A stretch of DNA of 64,000 nucleotides, taken from NCBI RefSeq assembly GCF_900089605.1, contig NZ_LT594324.1:992001-1056000 (forward strand). Direction: 5' to 3'. The DNA comes from Micromonospora narathiwatensis (GTDB lineage: Bacteria; Actinomycetota; Actinomycetes; Mycobacteriales; Micromonosporaceae). Position numbers and translations under genes: made by a program. Of this stretch, positions 46,616 to 55,931 are shown one piece after another (position 1 is the first letter of the stretch; each line of letters begins with the position of its first letter). The notes beneath the pieces are model-generated. The model had not been told where the DNA came from. It made no database searches and worked only from the letters and a program-made list of their open reading frames with translations.

Positions 46616-47841
46616 CGTCGGGCGTCTCCGAGCGGGATCTGCGAGGCGGGGAGGTGTCGGGACGCGGTGAGCGTCCGGGCCACCACGGGTGATTGGGCGT
46701 AGGCGCCGGAGACGAGCGCCAGCCAGGACACCTCGCCGGCGTAGCCGCCGGAGGGACGATGCAGCTCGTCTGCGGGCTGGGGGAGTTCGACGGCACGGCC
46801 GGCGCGATGGGCACGCAGAGCGCAGGCCAGGTGGGCCGCCTCAACCGCGGCTCGCTGCTCCTCTGCGGTCAGCTCAGCCTGCTCGGCGAACTGCTCGGCC
46901 AGCTCGGTCACCCTGGCATCCATGTACGGGCGCAGGGCGAGTCGCGCGTCCCGGATCTCGGCGACGCGGCGGGTCAGGGCGTAGTCGATGTCCCGCACGG
47001 CCGTGAGGTGTCGGCGCAGGCTCACATCGAGTTCGAGCTCCGGCAGCGCGGTGATGAGGTCCCGCCAGAGCGGTTCCAGCCGCCGGTAGCAGCGGAAGTC
47101 GTCCCAGCGTCGTGTGATCGTGAGGATCGGACCCCACGCCGGCATGGTGAGGCCGACCATCATGAGCAGCGCGCTGATGGTCACCAGGACCGAGGCGATC
47201 TCTCGTTCGCCCGTCGGCCGGTGGCCGCTCCAGTAGGCGATCAGGTACACGATCTTGTTGATGCTGTAGAGCAGGGCGCAGGCGGCGCCGACGGCCGTGA
47301 CGCGAAGGCCTCGGCGTAGCCAGGGGCGTCCGCAGATCCGGGCGAAGCGCCAGCACAGCCGGGAGATGTCGATGCAGTAAGCGAAGAAGCCGAGCGCAAT
47401 GAAGACCAGCAGGTACGCGGTCACCGCGGGGTCAGTGGCGTACTCGACCGTGAGGAGCACCGGGGTGTCGTAGGTGAGCGTGTAGGCGAACAGCCCGACC
47501 ATGGCGAGGAAGGCGCAGCTTGTGACCAGTATCCAGCGTCGGGTCCGGGCGGCGGCCTTCCGCCGTGGAAGCGTCAGGTGGAGCAGCATGCTCTCGGCAC
47601 TCGCGGCGATCGTCATCGCGCAGGCATGGGAGAAGAGCTTGGCCAGGTTGGGCAGACCGGATGCACGGTCGATCGCGGTCGCGAGGGGTGGAACGGCGAG
47701 CGTGATCCCGACGGCGAAGGCTGCGATGGCCACGCAGATGGCGCCGCGCGCGTGGCTGGGATGCCGGCGCTGGAGCCGCAGCATGTACCCGAATGCGGTC
47801 CAGCCGGCGAGGGCGCAGATGGCGTACAGGGCGGTATCCAT
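46612..47841 (-). CDS. MAB_1171c-family putative transporter
   Basis: The 409-residue protein has about seven membrane helices in the first 240 residues (MDTALYAICALAGWTAFGYM at the start) and a cytoplasmic C-terminal domain with FRCYRRLEPLWRDLITALPE and RRVAEIRDARLALRPYMDAR. That combination is typical of the MAB_1171c family, whose function is not established. In actinobacteria it recurs next to MpaB-like oxygenases and ImmA/XRE genes, as here. Confidence 0.82.
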   Translation of the reverse strand: MDTALYAICALAGWTAFGYMLRLQRRHPSHARGAICVAIAAFAVGITLAVPPLATAIDRASGLPNLAKLFSHACAMTIAASAESMLLHLTLPRRKAAARTRRWILVTSCAFLAMVGLFAYTLTYDTPVLLTVEYATDPAVTAYLLVFIALGFFAYCIDISRLCWRFARICGRPWLRRGLRVTAVGAACALLYSINKIVYLIAYWSGHRPTGEREIASVLVTISALLMMVGLTMPAWGPILTITRRWDDFRCYRRLEPLWRDLITALPELELDVSLRRHLTAVRDIDYALTRRVAEIRDARLALRPYMDARVTELAEQFAEQAELTAEEQRAAVEAAHLACALRAHRAGRAVELPQPADELHRPSGGYAGEVSWLALVSGAYAQSPVVARTLTASRHLPASQIPLGDARR

Positions 47842-47846
47842 CGGCG

Positions 47847-48419
47847 CTACCAGTCGGGGTGTTCCAGCGAGCGCCGCAACCGGTCGTACAGCTCGGCATG
47901 CCGGCTATCCAGCGGTGAGTCGTCCTGTTCGCTGCCGCCGCTGTGCGCCCGCCGAAGAAGTAGCGAACCGATCATCTCGGCCTCACGCTCCTCAGCAGCG
48001 GCATAGTTGCTGCGACCGAGGCTGCGTTGGACCAACTCCGGGTCGAGGTCTGGCAGCAGCAACCGCGAGGCGTCCGGATCCAGGATCTCGGTCGTCCGAT
48101 GACCGGCGATCAGGTGCCCAAGCTCGTGTCCGATGATCAGCATCTGATGCAGCGGCGAGGTGTCCTGCTCGAAGAAGATGGCGTCGAAGTCGCCGGTCGG
48201 TACGAACATCCCGCACACCGTGTGTGCCGGCAGGCTGATCGGGACCAGGTGAATGGGGCGGCCGCGCCGTTCGCCGAGAATCTGGCACAGCATCCGGATG
48301 TCGGACCGTTCCGGCACCTCCAGCTCGGCGAGCAGCCTCTCGCAGCGCTTGCGTAGTCGGTTCAACGTCACGTCAGCGTTCTCCCGCTCATTGGCGTGCT
48401 GCCACCGAAGGAACAGCAC
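47847..48419 (-). CDS. ImmA/IrrE-family metallopeptidase
   Basis: The 190-residue protein (ATG 48419, or GTG 48371 giving 174 residues) contains the zinc-protease motif HELGHLIAGH and an upstream segment VCGMFVPTGDFDAIFFEQDT typical of the family. ImmA/IrrE proteases cleave partner XRE repressors in response to signals; in ICEBs1 ImmA inactivates ImmR to induce transfer. The XRE gene immediately upstream is the obvious partner. Confidence 0.88.
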   Translation of the reverse strand: MLFLRWQHANERENADVTLNRLRKRCERLLAELEVPERSDIRMLCQILGERRGRPIHLVPISLPAHTVCGMFVPTGDFDAIFFEQDTSPLHQMLIIGHELGHLIAGHRTTEILDPDASRLLLPDLDPELVQRSLGRSNYAAAEEREAEMIGSLLLRRAHSGGSEQDDSPLDSRHAELYDRLRRSLEHPDW

Positions 48420-48421
48420 CG

Positions 48422-48943
48422 CTACCTGCGTTCGTCAGGCTCGTCGCTGGCACTGTTGGCGTCTGAACCCTCGGCCACGGCGCGCAAGCGGGCCACCATC
48501 TGCTCGATCAGCTGAGTGTCCGTGGCAGACAGTCCACTGTCGGCCAGCACCTGGCGTAGTGCCACCTGCTTGACGTCCATCCGGCGGAGCTCGTTGAGCA
48601 GCCCGATCTGGTCTTGGATTCGTCGCGCGGCCGCTTCGTCGACGAAGTAGCCCGAGTTGACGCCGAACGCGGCGGCCAAGGCGCGTACGTGCGACATCCG
48701 GGGGTCGCTGGCCACACCCCGGCGTAGCTCTCCGATGTAGGCCGCGCTGATGGTGACACCGGTGTCGCTCGCCGCTGCGTTGATCTTGTCGGCGATCTCT
48801 TTATTGGTGTACCGGCGTCCGGGTTCGTCGGAGTCGCTGAGCTCCTCCGGCGTGGGGCGAATCTTGTCGAACAGGTACTCCAGCCTGGCGGCCAGCGTGT
48901 CGAGGGGCGGCAACTCGAGCTCAACCTGCTGATCTTCGACCAT
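48422..48943 (-). CDS. XRE-family helix-turn-helix regulator
   Basis: The 173-residue protein has an N-terminal HTH: YTNKEIADKINAAASDTGVT, ISAAYIGELRRGVASDPRMS and HVRALAAAFGVNSGYFVDE, the arrangement of XRE-type repressors. A helical C-terminal part follows with an acidic tail. It is the first gene of the minus-strand operon and is divergent from the Tad pilus operon, separated by a 523-bp gap, so it may control both. ImmA is encoded next. Confidence 0.87.
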   Translation of the reverse strand: MVEDQQVELELPPLDTLAARLEYLFDKIRPTPEELSDSDEPGRRYTNKEIADKINAAASDTGVTISAAYIGELRRGVASDPRMSHVRALAAAFGVNSGYFVDEAAARRIQDQIGLLNELRRMDVKQVALRQVLADSGLSATDTQLIEQMVARLRAVAEGSDANSASDEPDERR

Positions 48944-49466
48944 GATTCTTCACCCTCCAGCGACCTAAACAACAGTGTCGCATCTACAAGCGTACGCGAA
49001 ACAGATGTTGACACGTGCACCGAGCGTGAGCGTATGATCGCCACTGCGTTGGGCAACGCCTGTTGAGCGAAGGCGGCATCCGCTCAACGTCCGTGTTTCG
49101 GGGGCCGACAGTTGGCCCACGGATCCGAACGGGGGTACGGCCGGTGGGAGGGGCAACTCCACAAAGGATGAAACGGGGGATCCAACTCCCAGCACCCGCT
49201 GGCCCTCGCGGCGGGCGGGCAACCGGGAGCGGCACCCCGGCCCGGACGCCGTCGACCGGAGGGGGCGCTGGGCCGCACAGTAGGGACACCTTCGGGCGGT
49301 CCAGCACCCAGCGGGCTCCAGCCATCTGGCATAGGCACGTCCGCCGGCGAGCGGCCAGTGGCGTCCGTAGGTCGGCGAAGCGACCACAACGCACCGGGGC
49401 TGAGCGCCCGACCAGGCATCGCCAGCGGCAGGTGAAGGCCATGCCAGCCATCAGAGGAGATACGCC
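48944..49466. other. 523-bp control region between the XRE operon and the Tad operon
   Basis: No open frame here looks like a real gene; the frames are short or of shadow composition. It must hold promoters for the divergent operons. A short AT-richer segment lies close to the XRE gene (48960-49030). Confidence 0.5.
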
Positions 49467-50057
49467 TTGATTGCGATCACCAGCAAGGCCGTGAACCCGA
49501 GAGCCCGGTGGCTCGCCGCTGGGCTCACCGGCACCGTGCTCGCCGGGATGACGGGGTGCGGCGACGAAAAGCCTGCCATCACGCCGAGCTCGAGCCCCCC
49601 AGCGGCGTCGGCATCGCCACAACCGACGGCCGACGCCGAAAATGCCGAAGCCGAGGCGGCAGCGTTGACCGCCTATCAGAACTACGTCCGGAGCTACGTC
49701 GCCGCCTCGAACAAGGGTGACTACAACGCGAAACTCGACAGGTTCGTGGCGGACCCGGCGCTGTTGACGGTGCGCCAGGACCTGCTGATCAAGTTTCAGC
49801 AGGGGCTCGTCACCACCGGGGAGCCGGTCTCGGCGCCCGCCGTGAGCAGGGTCGACACCACCTGGCGTCCTTTCACCGCCGAGATCGAGGACTGCTTCGA
49901 CACCAGCGGGTGGGATGTGGTCTCCAAGAAGACCGGCAAGTCGGCGCGTACGAAGGGCCAGGCAACGAGGTACGTGGTGATCGCCCAGGCTGAGCTGTTC
50001 GGCGACGGCCAGTGGCGAATCCGTGAGGTCAACGCGCAGCGGGAGAGGTCATGCTGA
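49467..50057 (+). CDS. Putative lipoprotein at the head of the Tad operon
   Basis: The protein is 196 residues from TTG 49467, which follows AGAGGAG at good distance. The signal peptide ends in a lipobox (LAGMTGCG). A Ser/Pro/Ala-rich linker precedes a domain of about 130 residues (ALTAYQNYVRSYVAASNKGD, ending with one Cys). The fold resembles small extracytoplasmic accessory proteins; I cannot assign a function. It overlaps the next gene, so it belongs to the pilus operon. Confidence 0.75.
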   Translation: MIAITSKAVNPRARWLAAGLTGTVLAGMTGCGDEKPAITPSSSPPAASASPQPTADAENAEAEAAALTAYQNYVRSYVAASNKGDYNAKLDRFVADPALLTVRQDLLIKFQQGLVTTGEPVSAPAVSRVDTTWRPFTAEIEDCFDTSGWDVVSKKTGKSARTKGQATRYVVIAQAELFGDGQWRIREVNAQRERSC

Positions 50058-50935
50058 GGCGTACCCCGCTCGCCGCCGCAGTCCTGATTCTGGTGGCCAG
50101 CATGGGTGCCCTGCTCGCACCCGACCCCGCGTACGCCGACTATGAGCACTGCGATGCGCTGGGCAACTGCTACTGGGTGGTGGAGCAACCGGGCACCGGC
50201 GGCGGCGGAAACAACGGCGGAGGCAACAACGGCGGCGGTGCGGGTAAAGGGTGCAGCTACGAAGGTCAGCCCGTGCCGTGCGTGGTCGACGAACTCGGGG
50301 TCTGGGACGGCTCCTGCTACGTCAAGCGCGTCCCACCGCCGCCGGGCGGCCGGACCGACGGCTACTGGAGCATCCGTACGTGCGTCTACGGCGACATCGC
50401 CTCGCAGAGCCCGGCTACCTGGTCGCCAGACCCGCCCGCCGGGATCCTGCCCTCGTACCAGGAACTTGCCCAACGAGCCATCGCCGAGATGAAGCTCGAC
50501 GGGCCGAACATCGGGATTGCTCCGCGGACGAACGGCTCCGGGTTGGTCGGACTGCCGATCTGGCTCTGGAACAACGTCAGTCCCACCACCTGGGGGCCCA
50601 TCACCCGGACCGCGACGGTGCCAGGTCGGTCGGTCACCGCTACCGCCCGGGCGCAAAAGGTTGTCTGGAGCATGGGGGACGGCAACTCCGTCACCTGTAC
50701 CAAGCCCGGCACGCCGTACCAGCCGTCCTTCGGCAACCGGAAGTCACCGGACTGCGGATACGACGGCTACTCGCGGCCAAGCAGCACCCGACCCGAAGGT
50801 CGGTACACCGTCACGGCGACCACCTCGTGGCTGATCACGTGGAGCGGGGGAGGCGGGAACAGCGGCTCACAGTCCATCGACCTTTCCTCCACGACCACGC
50901 TCGACATCGGCGAACTGCAGGTGATCACGTCATGA
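50051..50935 (+). CDS. Secreted protein of the Tad operon
   Basis: The 294-residue protein has a Sec signal peptide (LAAAVLILVASMGALLAPDPAYAD). A Gly/Asn repeat region (GGGGNNGGGNNGGGAGKG) follows, then a Cys-containing and Trp-rich domain that could be beta-structured (AQKVVWSMGDGNSVTC, VTATTSWLITWSGGGG). The VWSMGDGN segment resembles PKD-like surface domains. It overlaps its neighbours on both sides by ATG...TGA, so it is part of the pilus operon and probably surface-exposed. Confidence 0.78.
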   Translation: MLRRTPLAAAVLILVASMGALLAPDPAYADYEHCDALGNCYWVVEQPGTGGGGNNGGGNNGGGAGKGCSYEGQPVPCVVDELGVWDGSCYVKRVPPPPGGRTDGYWSIRTCVYGDIASQSPATWSPDPPAGILPSYQELAQRAIAEMKLDGPNIGIAPRTNGSGLVGLPIWLWNNVSPTTWGPITRTATVPGRSVTATARAQKVVWSMGDGNSVTCTKPGTPYQPSFGNRKSPDCGYDGYSRPSSTRPEGRYTVTATTSWLITWSGGGGNSGSQSIDLSSTTTLDIGELQVITS

Positions 50936-51609
50936 CCAGCTCCCCGACCACCTCCTCCCGGGCCACCCCAACGGTTGCCGCGCCGTACGCCGTGCCCCGA
51001 GTCGCTCCGCAACGACGCTGGCGCCCGGCCCTCGTCTGGCTCGCGGTGGCGCTCGTCGCAGCCGGTGGGCTGATCGCCGGGGGCGTGCTGCGCAAGGTCG
51101 GCACCACAGCCGAGTATCTGGCGGTGGCCACCCGGGTGGAGGTCGGCTCCACGATCGGTCGCTCTGACCTTCGCACCGTGCGCATCACGGTGGACCCGGC
51201 CCTCAAGCCCATCCCGAGCAGCGCCGCCGACGCCGTCATCGGCAAGTTCGCCGCGGTCGCGCTGGTGCCCGGTACCCTGCTGACTCAGGCGCAGCTCGCC
51301 GACACCGCAGTGCCGGGACCCGGTAGGCAGTTGGTCGGCATAAGCCTTTCGCAGGAGCGTATGCCTGCTGAGCGGATCAAGCCTGGTGGCGAGGTCCTCC
51401 TCGTCGTGACCACCGACGACGGCCCGGTCGCGAATCAGCAGGCCACGACCGCACCGATCAGCATCAAGGCCACCGTCATCGACGTGCGGGACGGCGTGAA
51501 GGAGGGGACGACACTCCTCAACGTCGCCGTCGTCGAACGCGACGGGCCACTCGTGGCCGCACGCGCCGCTGCCGGTCGGATCGTCGTTGCCCTGACCTCG
51601 GGGAGCTGA
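50932..51609 (+). CDS. SAF-domain protein, CpaB-like
   Basis: The protein is 225 residues from ATG 50932 (ATGA overlap). It has one membrane helix (RPALVWLAVALVAAGGLIAG) and a SAF domain (VATRVEVGSTIGRSDLRTVR, IGKFAAVALVPGTLLTQAQL). CpaB/RcpC proteins with this layout act in Tad pilus assembly, usually at the outer side of the membrane. It precedes the CpaE-like gene. Confidence 0.85.
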   Translation: MTSSPTTSSRATPTVAAPYAVPRVAPQRRWRPALVWLAVALVAAGGLIAGGVLRKVGTTAEYLAVATRVEVGSTIGRSDLRTVRITVDPALKPIPSSAADAVIGKFAAVALVPGTLLTQAQLADTAVPGPGRQLVGISLSQERMPAERIKPGGEVLLVVTTDDGPVANQQATTAPISIKATVIDVRDGVKEGTTLLNVAVVERDGPLVAARAAAGRIVVALTSGS

Positions 51610-51610
51610 C

Positions 51611-52420
51611 GTGGCACTCATCGCGATGGTCTCGGCCAAGGGCTCGCCTGGCGTCACCACCACCGCATTGGCCTGCACCCTGTCCTGGGGCGGACGCACG
51701 GTGCTGGCCGAGTGCGATCCCGCAGGTGGCAGCATCCTGAGCGGATACCTCTCGAGCCTGGACATTCCACCGATCGGCTTGCTGCCACTGGCGGCGGCTG
51801 CCCTGCGCGACCAGCTCGGCGACGTCTTTCCCCGCCAGTTGGTCGATCTCGACGCCGGTCATCCGGGCCGACGGATCCTGCTGCCCGGCATCAATGACCC
51901 CGTACAGGCGGGGACCATCCGCCCGACCTGGGAGCCGCTTGCCGCGTTCTTCAGCGACCTGGAGCGCGGCGAGGACGGTTACGACGTCATCGCAGACTGC
52001 GGCCGGTTGACCACCAGCGCGCCGCCGTGGCCGCTGCTGTTCCGCGCGGACCTGGTACTCCTCGTCGTACGGACGGCGATCCTGCGAACCATCGCCCCGG
52101 CTGTGGCCGCGGCCGAGCTCCTCCGCCGGGAACTCACCCAGCACGGACAGGGGCGCGACGGGGTCGCCCTGGCCCTGATTGGCGACGGCCCATACGGCCG
52201 ACGAGACATCGAACAGCGGTTACAGCTCCCAACCTTGATGGAGCTGCCCGACGACCGGCGCACCGCCGAGGTACTCAGCGACGGTGACGGCCGGCTTCGC
52301 GGCAGCCAGCAGTTGTTACGTGCCGCCGCCAGCGCTGAACCAGCCGTCCGGGAGGCGATCGCACGCCGGCGAGCGCATCTCTTGCCCACGTCGTCGACCG
52401 GGAGCAGCCATGCTCGATAA
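51611..52420 (+). CDS. MinD/ParA-like ATPase, CpaE/TadZ-like
   Basis: The 269-residue protein starts with a degenerate P-loop ALIAMVSAKGSPGVTTTALA and has LAECDPAGGS (second Asp segment) and DVIADCGRL (Walker B). The Lys of the normal GKT is replaced (PGVTTT), as seen in many actinobacterial TadZ/CpaE-like ATPases. These place the Tad secretion complex at a cell site. GTG 51611 follows the upstream stop directly, and the end overlaps tadA. Confidence 0.85.
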   Translation: MALIAMVSAKGSPGVTTTALACTLSWGGRTVLAECDPAGGSILSGYLSSLDIPPIGLLPLAAAALRDQLGDVFPRQLVDLDAGHPGRRILLPGINDPVQAGTIRPTWEPLAAFFSDLERGEDGYDVIADCGRLTTSAPPWPLLFRADLVLLVVRTAILRTIAPAVAAAELLRRELTQHGQGRDGVALALIGDGPYGRRDIEQRLQLPTLMELPDDRRTAEVLSDGDGRLRGSQQLLRAAASAEPAVREAIARRRAHLLPTSSTGSSHAR

Positions 52421-53942
52421 GCGCGGACCCAGCGGCCCGACCTGGCCGGCAGCGGCCGACCGGATCGCCGCGAACGGCCACCGCTGGCCAACCAACGGCA
52501 ACGCAGCCGCGGCCGTACCTGATCCTGGCCCGTCACCCACCGCTGATCAGGCGGCGGTGAAGCCGGTCAGCATCGACTACGCGGCGGTGCGGCTGCTGCG
52601 CGCCCGGGTCAGCGCCGAGCTGACCGCCGCACTGCGAGAGACACCCAACGTCTCTCCCGGACACCGTCAAGCGGAAGCGGAACGCATCGCCGCGCGGCTG
52701 GTACGCGACCACGTCGACACCCTGCACCAAGCCGGGCAGCCGATCTCACAGGCGGAAGAGGACGCCCTGCTCGACGCCGTCGCCGCCGACATGTTCGGCC
52801 TGGGGCGTCTGCAACAGCTCCTGGAACGCAAGGACATCGTCAACATCCACATCCTCGGCTGCGACAACGTGCGAATCGAGCACACCGACGGGCGGATCAC
52901 GGTGGGCGAACCGGTTGCCGACAGCGACAAGGAACTGGTCGACATGTTCCAGGTCCTCGCGATGCGCGCCGGGGCGACCGAACGCTCGCTGTCGTCGACG
53001 AAGCCCTGGCTGGACATGCAGCTGCCCGACGGAAGCCGCCTCACCGTACTCATGCAGGTGTCGGTGCGACCCTACGCCGCCATCCGCCGGCACACCCTCA
53101 TGGACGTCAGCCTCGAGGGCCTGCGCGACCGGTACGGCGCCATGGACGAGCTGATCTGCCAGTTCCTCAAGGCGGCCATGGCCGCCGGCCTCAACATCAT
53201 GGTCGCTGGCCTCGCCGACGCCGGAAAGACCACCCTGCTACGCGGGCTGGCTCGCGAGATCCCTGCCGGGGAGCAGTTCGTCACCCTCGAGGAATCGCGC
53301 GAGCTCGGCCTGCACACCACCGGCCGGCACCGCTGGGCGATGAGCCTCGAATCCCGGGAAGGCCACGGCTCACGCGGTGCCGATGGCCGACCGGCCGGCG
53401 AGGTCACGATCATGGACATGATCCCGCTGACCCTGCGGATGTCAGTCCAGCGGATCATCGTCGGCGAGGTCCGGTCCCGGGAGATCGTGCCGATGCTGCA
53501 GGCCATGGCCACCAGCAAGGGATCGCTCTGCACCATCCACGCTCGCAATCCCCGAGCTGTCATGGACCGCGTCATCGAGCTCGCCCTGCAGCACGGTCCC
53601 GAGATGACCGCGGAACTGGCACGACGGATGGCTGCCGGCGCCATCGACCTCATCGTGTACGTCAGCGTCGAGGACGAGACCAAGCTCGGCGGCCGCAAGC
53701 ACCGCTACGTCTCAGAGATCGTCGAGGTCGGCGGGATGAGCGGCGACCAGCTCGTCACCACGCAGATCTTCGGACCGGGGCCGGACGGGCGAGCCGTGCC
53801 GCGACACCTCCCCGAACGGCTGCTCGAATCCTTCCTACGGGTCGACTACGACCCTCGCCAGCTCACCGGCTACATCCAGCAGGGCGAGCACAACCGAGGC
53901 GCCTGGACCACTCGCCTCGACACATTGACGAGGCGGCCATGA
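52410..53942 (+). CDS. tadA: Tad secretion ATPase TadA/CpaF
   Basis: The protein is 510 residues from ATG 52410. After a disordered leader of about 60 residues come the N-terminal domain and the RecA-like ATPase: Walker A in IMVAGLADAGKTTLLRGLAR, Asp box in FVTLEESRELGLHTTGR, Walker B region in QRIIVGEVRSREIVPMLQAM, and the His box CTIHARNP. It powers extension of the Flp pilus. Overlaps to both neighbours show tight coupling. Confidence 0.95.
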   Translation: MLDKRGPSGPTWPAAADRIAANGHRWPTNGNAAAAVPDPGPSPTADQAAVKPVSIDYAAVRLLRARVSAELTAALRETPNVSPGHRQAEAERIAARLVRDHVDTLHQAGQPISQAEEDALLDAVAADMFGLGRLQQLLERKDIVNIHILGCDNVRIEHTDGRITVGEPVADSDKELVDMFQVLAMRAGATERSLSSTKPWLDMQLPDGSRLTVLMQVSVRPYAAIRRHTLMDVSLEGLRDRYGAMDELICQFLKAAMAAGLNIMVAGLADAGKTTLLRGLAREIPAGEQFVTLEESRELGLHTTGRHRWAMSLESREGHGSRGADGRPAGEVTIMDMIPLTLRMSVQRIIVGEVRSREIVPMLQAMATSKGSLCTIHARNPRAVMDRVIELALQHGPEMTAELARRMAAGAIDLIVYVSVEDETKLGGRKHRYVSEIVEVGGMSGDQLVTTQIFGPGPDGRAVPRHLPERLLESFLRVDYDPRQLTGYIQQGEHNRGAWTTRLDTLTRRP

Positions 53943-54844
53943 GCCTGCTCGACCTCGCCGCTGTGTTGGCGGGCCTGCTCGCCGTCGCCGGGGCGATCGT
54001 CGGTGTGCTCGGCGTCGTGGGAACCACCCGCCCGCCCCGTCCGCCGTCGGCTTTGCAGCAGCGTGCCCGCCGCTGGTGGGTTGGGCCCGGGCGAACGCGG
54101 CGTGAGCAACGCAGCCACCAGCTCAAGGTGATCACTGCGGTCGTTGCTGGCGCACTGACCTGGCTCCTGACCGGCTGGCCCGCCGCCGGGGCCATCATCG
54201 GCATCGCCGTTCCGGGCATACCCTGGCTGTTCGCCGCCGGTCGCGCTGAGAAGCAGGCGATCGCTCGGCTGGAGGCCGTTGAGGCCTGGACCCGCCGGTT
54301 GGCGGACATCGTCGCCCGAGGGATCGGCCTTCAGCAGGCGGTCGTGGCGACTGCGGCGACCGCGCCGCAACTCATCGAACAGGAGATCCGTGACCTGGCG
54401 GCGCGGCTGCAGGCCGGCGGTGACCCAACCGCCGCCCTGCAGCAGCTGGCCGACGACCTCAACGACTACACCGCCGACCAGGTCATCGCACCGCTCATGC
54501 TCCACGTCGCCGATCGCGGTGAGGGCCTGCACGAGGTGCTGACCGGCATCAGCCGGTCCATTGCCGCCGAGATCGAGATGCGCTCAACGGTCGACGCCAA
54601 GCGTGAAGGCCCCCGCTTCGCGGTGCGGTTCCTGACCGGCATGACCATCATGCTCCTGGCCTACGGGGTGATCAATCCGCACTACCTGCAGCCCTACGGC
54701 AGCGTGCTGGGGCAACTCGTCCTGCTCTTCCTCGCCGGCCTGTACGTCGTGCTCATGGCCTCGGTACGCAAACTCAGCCTCCCGCCGAAGCGGGAACGCC
54801 TACTGCCGCCGGCCGACAGGCAGACCGTGGGAGCGCCAGCATGA
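53939..54844 (+). CDS. tadB: Type II/IV secretion inner-membrane protein TadB
   Basis: The 301-residue protein has membrane helices near the N-terminus (VLAGLLAVAGAIVGVLGVVG; VITAVVAGALTWLLTG) and two at the C-terminus (TGMTIMLLAYGVINPHYLQP; LGQLVLLFLAGLYVVLMASV). The cytoplasmic helical T2SF domain lies between (RRLADIVARGIGLQQAVVAT). This is the TadB layout. It overlaps tadA (ATGA) and tadC. Confidence 0.92.
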   Translation: MSLLDLAAVLAGLLAVAGAIVGVLGVVGTTRPPRPPSALQQRARRWWVGPGRTRREQRSHQLKVITAVVAGALTWLLTGWPAAGAIIGIAVPGIPWLFAAGRAEKQAIARLEAVEAWTRRLADIVARGIGLQQAVVATAATAPQLIEQEIRDLAARLQAGGDPTAALQQLADDLNDYTADQVIAPLMLHVADRGEGLHEVLTGISRSIAAEIEMRSTVDAKREGPRFAVRFLTGMTIMLLAYGVINPHYLQPYGSVLGQLVLLFLAGLYVVLMASVRKLSLPPKRERLLPPADRQTVGAPA

Positions 54845-55698
54845 ACAACGGTCACCTCACCGCCATGGTCATCGCCGGCGCGTTGACGGGGTTCGGGCTG
54901 TTCCTGCTGGTCGTACAGCTGATCCCCGCACCGCCGGCGCTCGGGCCCGCGCTTCGCCGGCTACATCCGATGAGCACCCCGAGCAGCACCCCGGCCGGCA
55001 TCAGCTGGCTCCGGCGCCGATTTTCGGTACCGCACGCGGACCTGCGGCTCCTCAACCGCAGCACCGACCAGTACCTCCTCACCCTTGGGCTGTCCGCCCT
55101 GTTCTGCCTGGTCCTGCCCGCTCTGATCACCATCGCCGTCGCGGTGCTGGCCCTGCCGATACCCGTGTTCATTCCCGCCGGTGGCACGGTCGCCGCCGCG
55201 CTGGCCGGCGCGGCGTTGGCACACCGGGAGGTCGTCGTCAAGGCCACCGCCGCCCGGGCGGAATTCACCCGAGCCATGTGCACCTACCTCGACCTCGCCG
55301 CCCACCAGGTCCTCGGTGGTCACGGCCCGGTCGAGTCGCTGGACCGAGCGGCCAGCGTCTGCCAGGGCTGGGTATTCGACCGAATCCGGGAAGCCCTGCT
55401 CAGCGCACAGCTCCAGCTGCGGCCGCCATGGGACGAACTGAAGGTCCTCGCTCGCGACATCGAGGTCGTCGAGCTGGGCGACCTGGCGGACATCATGCGC
55501 ACGGCCGGCAACGAGGGCGCCAACGTCCACCAGACGCTGCGCGCTCGCGCCGACTCGATGCGGGACCGGATCCGTACCGAGGCACTCGCCCAAGCCGAGC
55601 TACGCACCAACAAGCTCGACATCCCCGCCGCGGCGCTGATCCTCGTACTCCTCGTCCTCATCGGCTACCCGTTCATGGCCCGACTGTTCGTCCGCTGA
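54841..55698 (+). CDS. tadC: Type II/IV secretion inner-membrane protein TadC
   Basis: The 285-residue protein has an N-terminal helix, a pair of helices in the middle (YLLTLGLSALFCLVLPALIT), a T2SF-type helical domain (TYLDLAAHQVLGGHGPVESL; VVELGDLADIMRTAGNEGAN) and a final helix (AALILVLLVLIGYPFMARLF). TadB and TadC form the membrane platform of the pilus. The ATG overlaps the tadB stop. Confidence 0.92.
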   Translation: MNNGHLTAMVIAGALTGFGLFLLVVQLIPAPPALGPALRRLHPMSTPSSTPAGISWLRRRFSVPHADLRLLNRSTDQYLLTLGLSALFCLVLPALITIAVAVLALPIPVFIPAGGTVAAALAGAALAHREVVVKATAARAEFTRAMCTYLDLAAHQVLGGHGPVESLDRAASVCQGWVFDRIREALLSAQLQLRPPWDELKVLARDIEVVELGDLADIMRTAGNEGANVHQTLRARADSMRDRIRTEALAQAELRTNKLDIPAAALILVLLVLIGYPFMARLFVR

Positions 55699-55730
55699 AG
55701 CGGCACAACCCACTCACGGAGGGAACCGCC

Positions 55731-55931
55731 ATGCACACCATCCACGCACTCGTCGCCCACCTGGCAGCCCGCTGGCAGAACCTGACCACGCCGGCTGAGG
55801 CCGAGCGAGGCGACAGCCCGGTCGGCACCGCCGTCATCACCGCGATCCTCGTCGCCGGTGCCGTCGTCGTCGCCGGGGCGATCGTCGCCGTCGCCAACGG
55901 CTGGGTCGCGCTCATCCCCACCCAGCCGTGA
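55731..55931 (+). CDS. Flp-like pilin / small TadE-class pilus protein
   Basis: The protein is 66 residues from ATG 55731, behind GGAGGG. It has a basic leader of about 28 residues (ending in EAERGDSPVG) and one hydrophobic helix (TAVITAILVAGAVVVAGAIV). This fits a prepilin: leader, cleavage near G-D-S-P, and the helix that packs the fibre core. It is the most likely major pilin of the operon and the presumed substrate of the peptidase at 44.9 kb. Confidence 0.82.
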   Translation: MHTIHALVAHLAARWQNLTTPAEAERGDSPVGTAVITAILVAGAVVVAGAIVAVANGWVALIPTQP

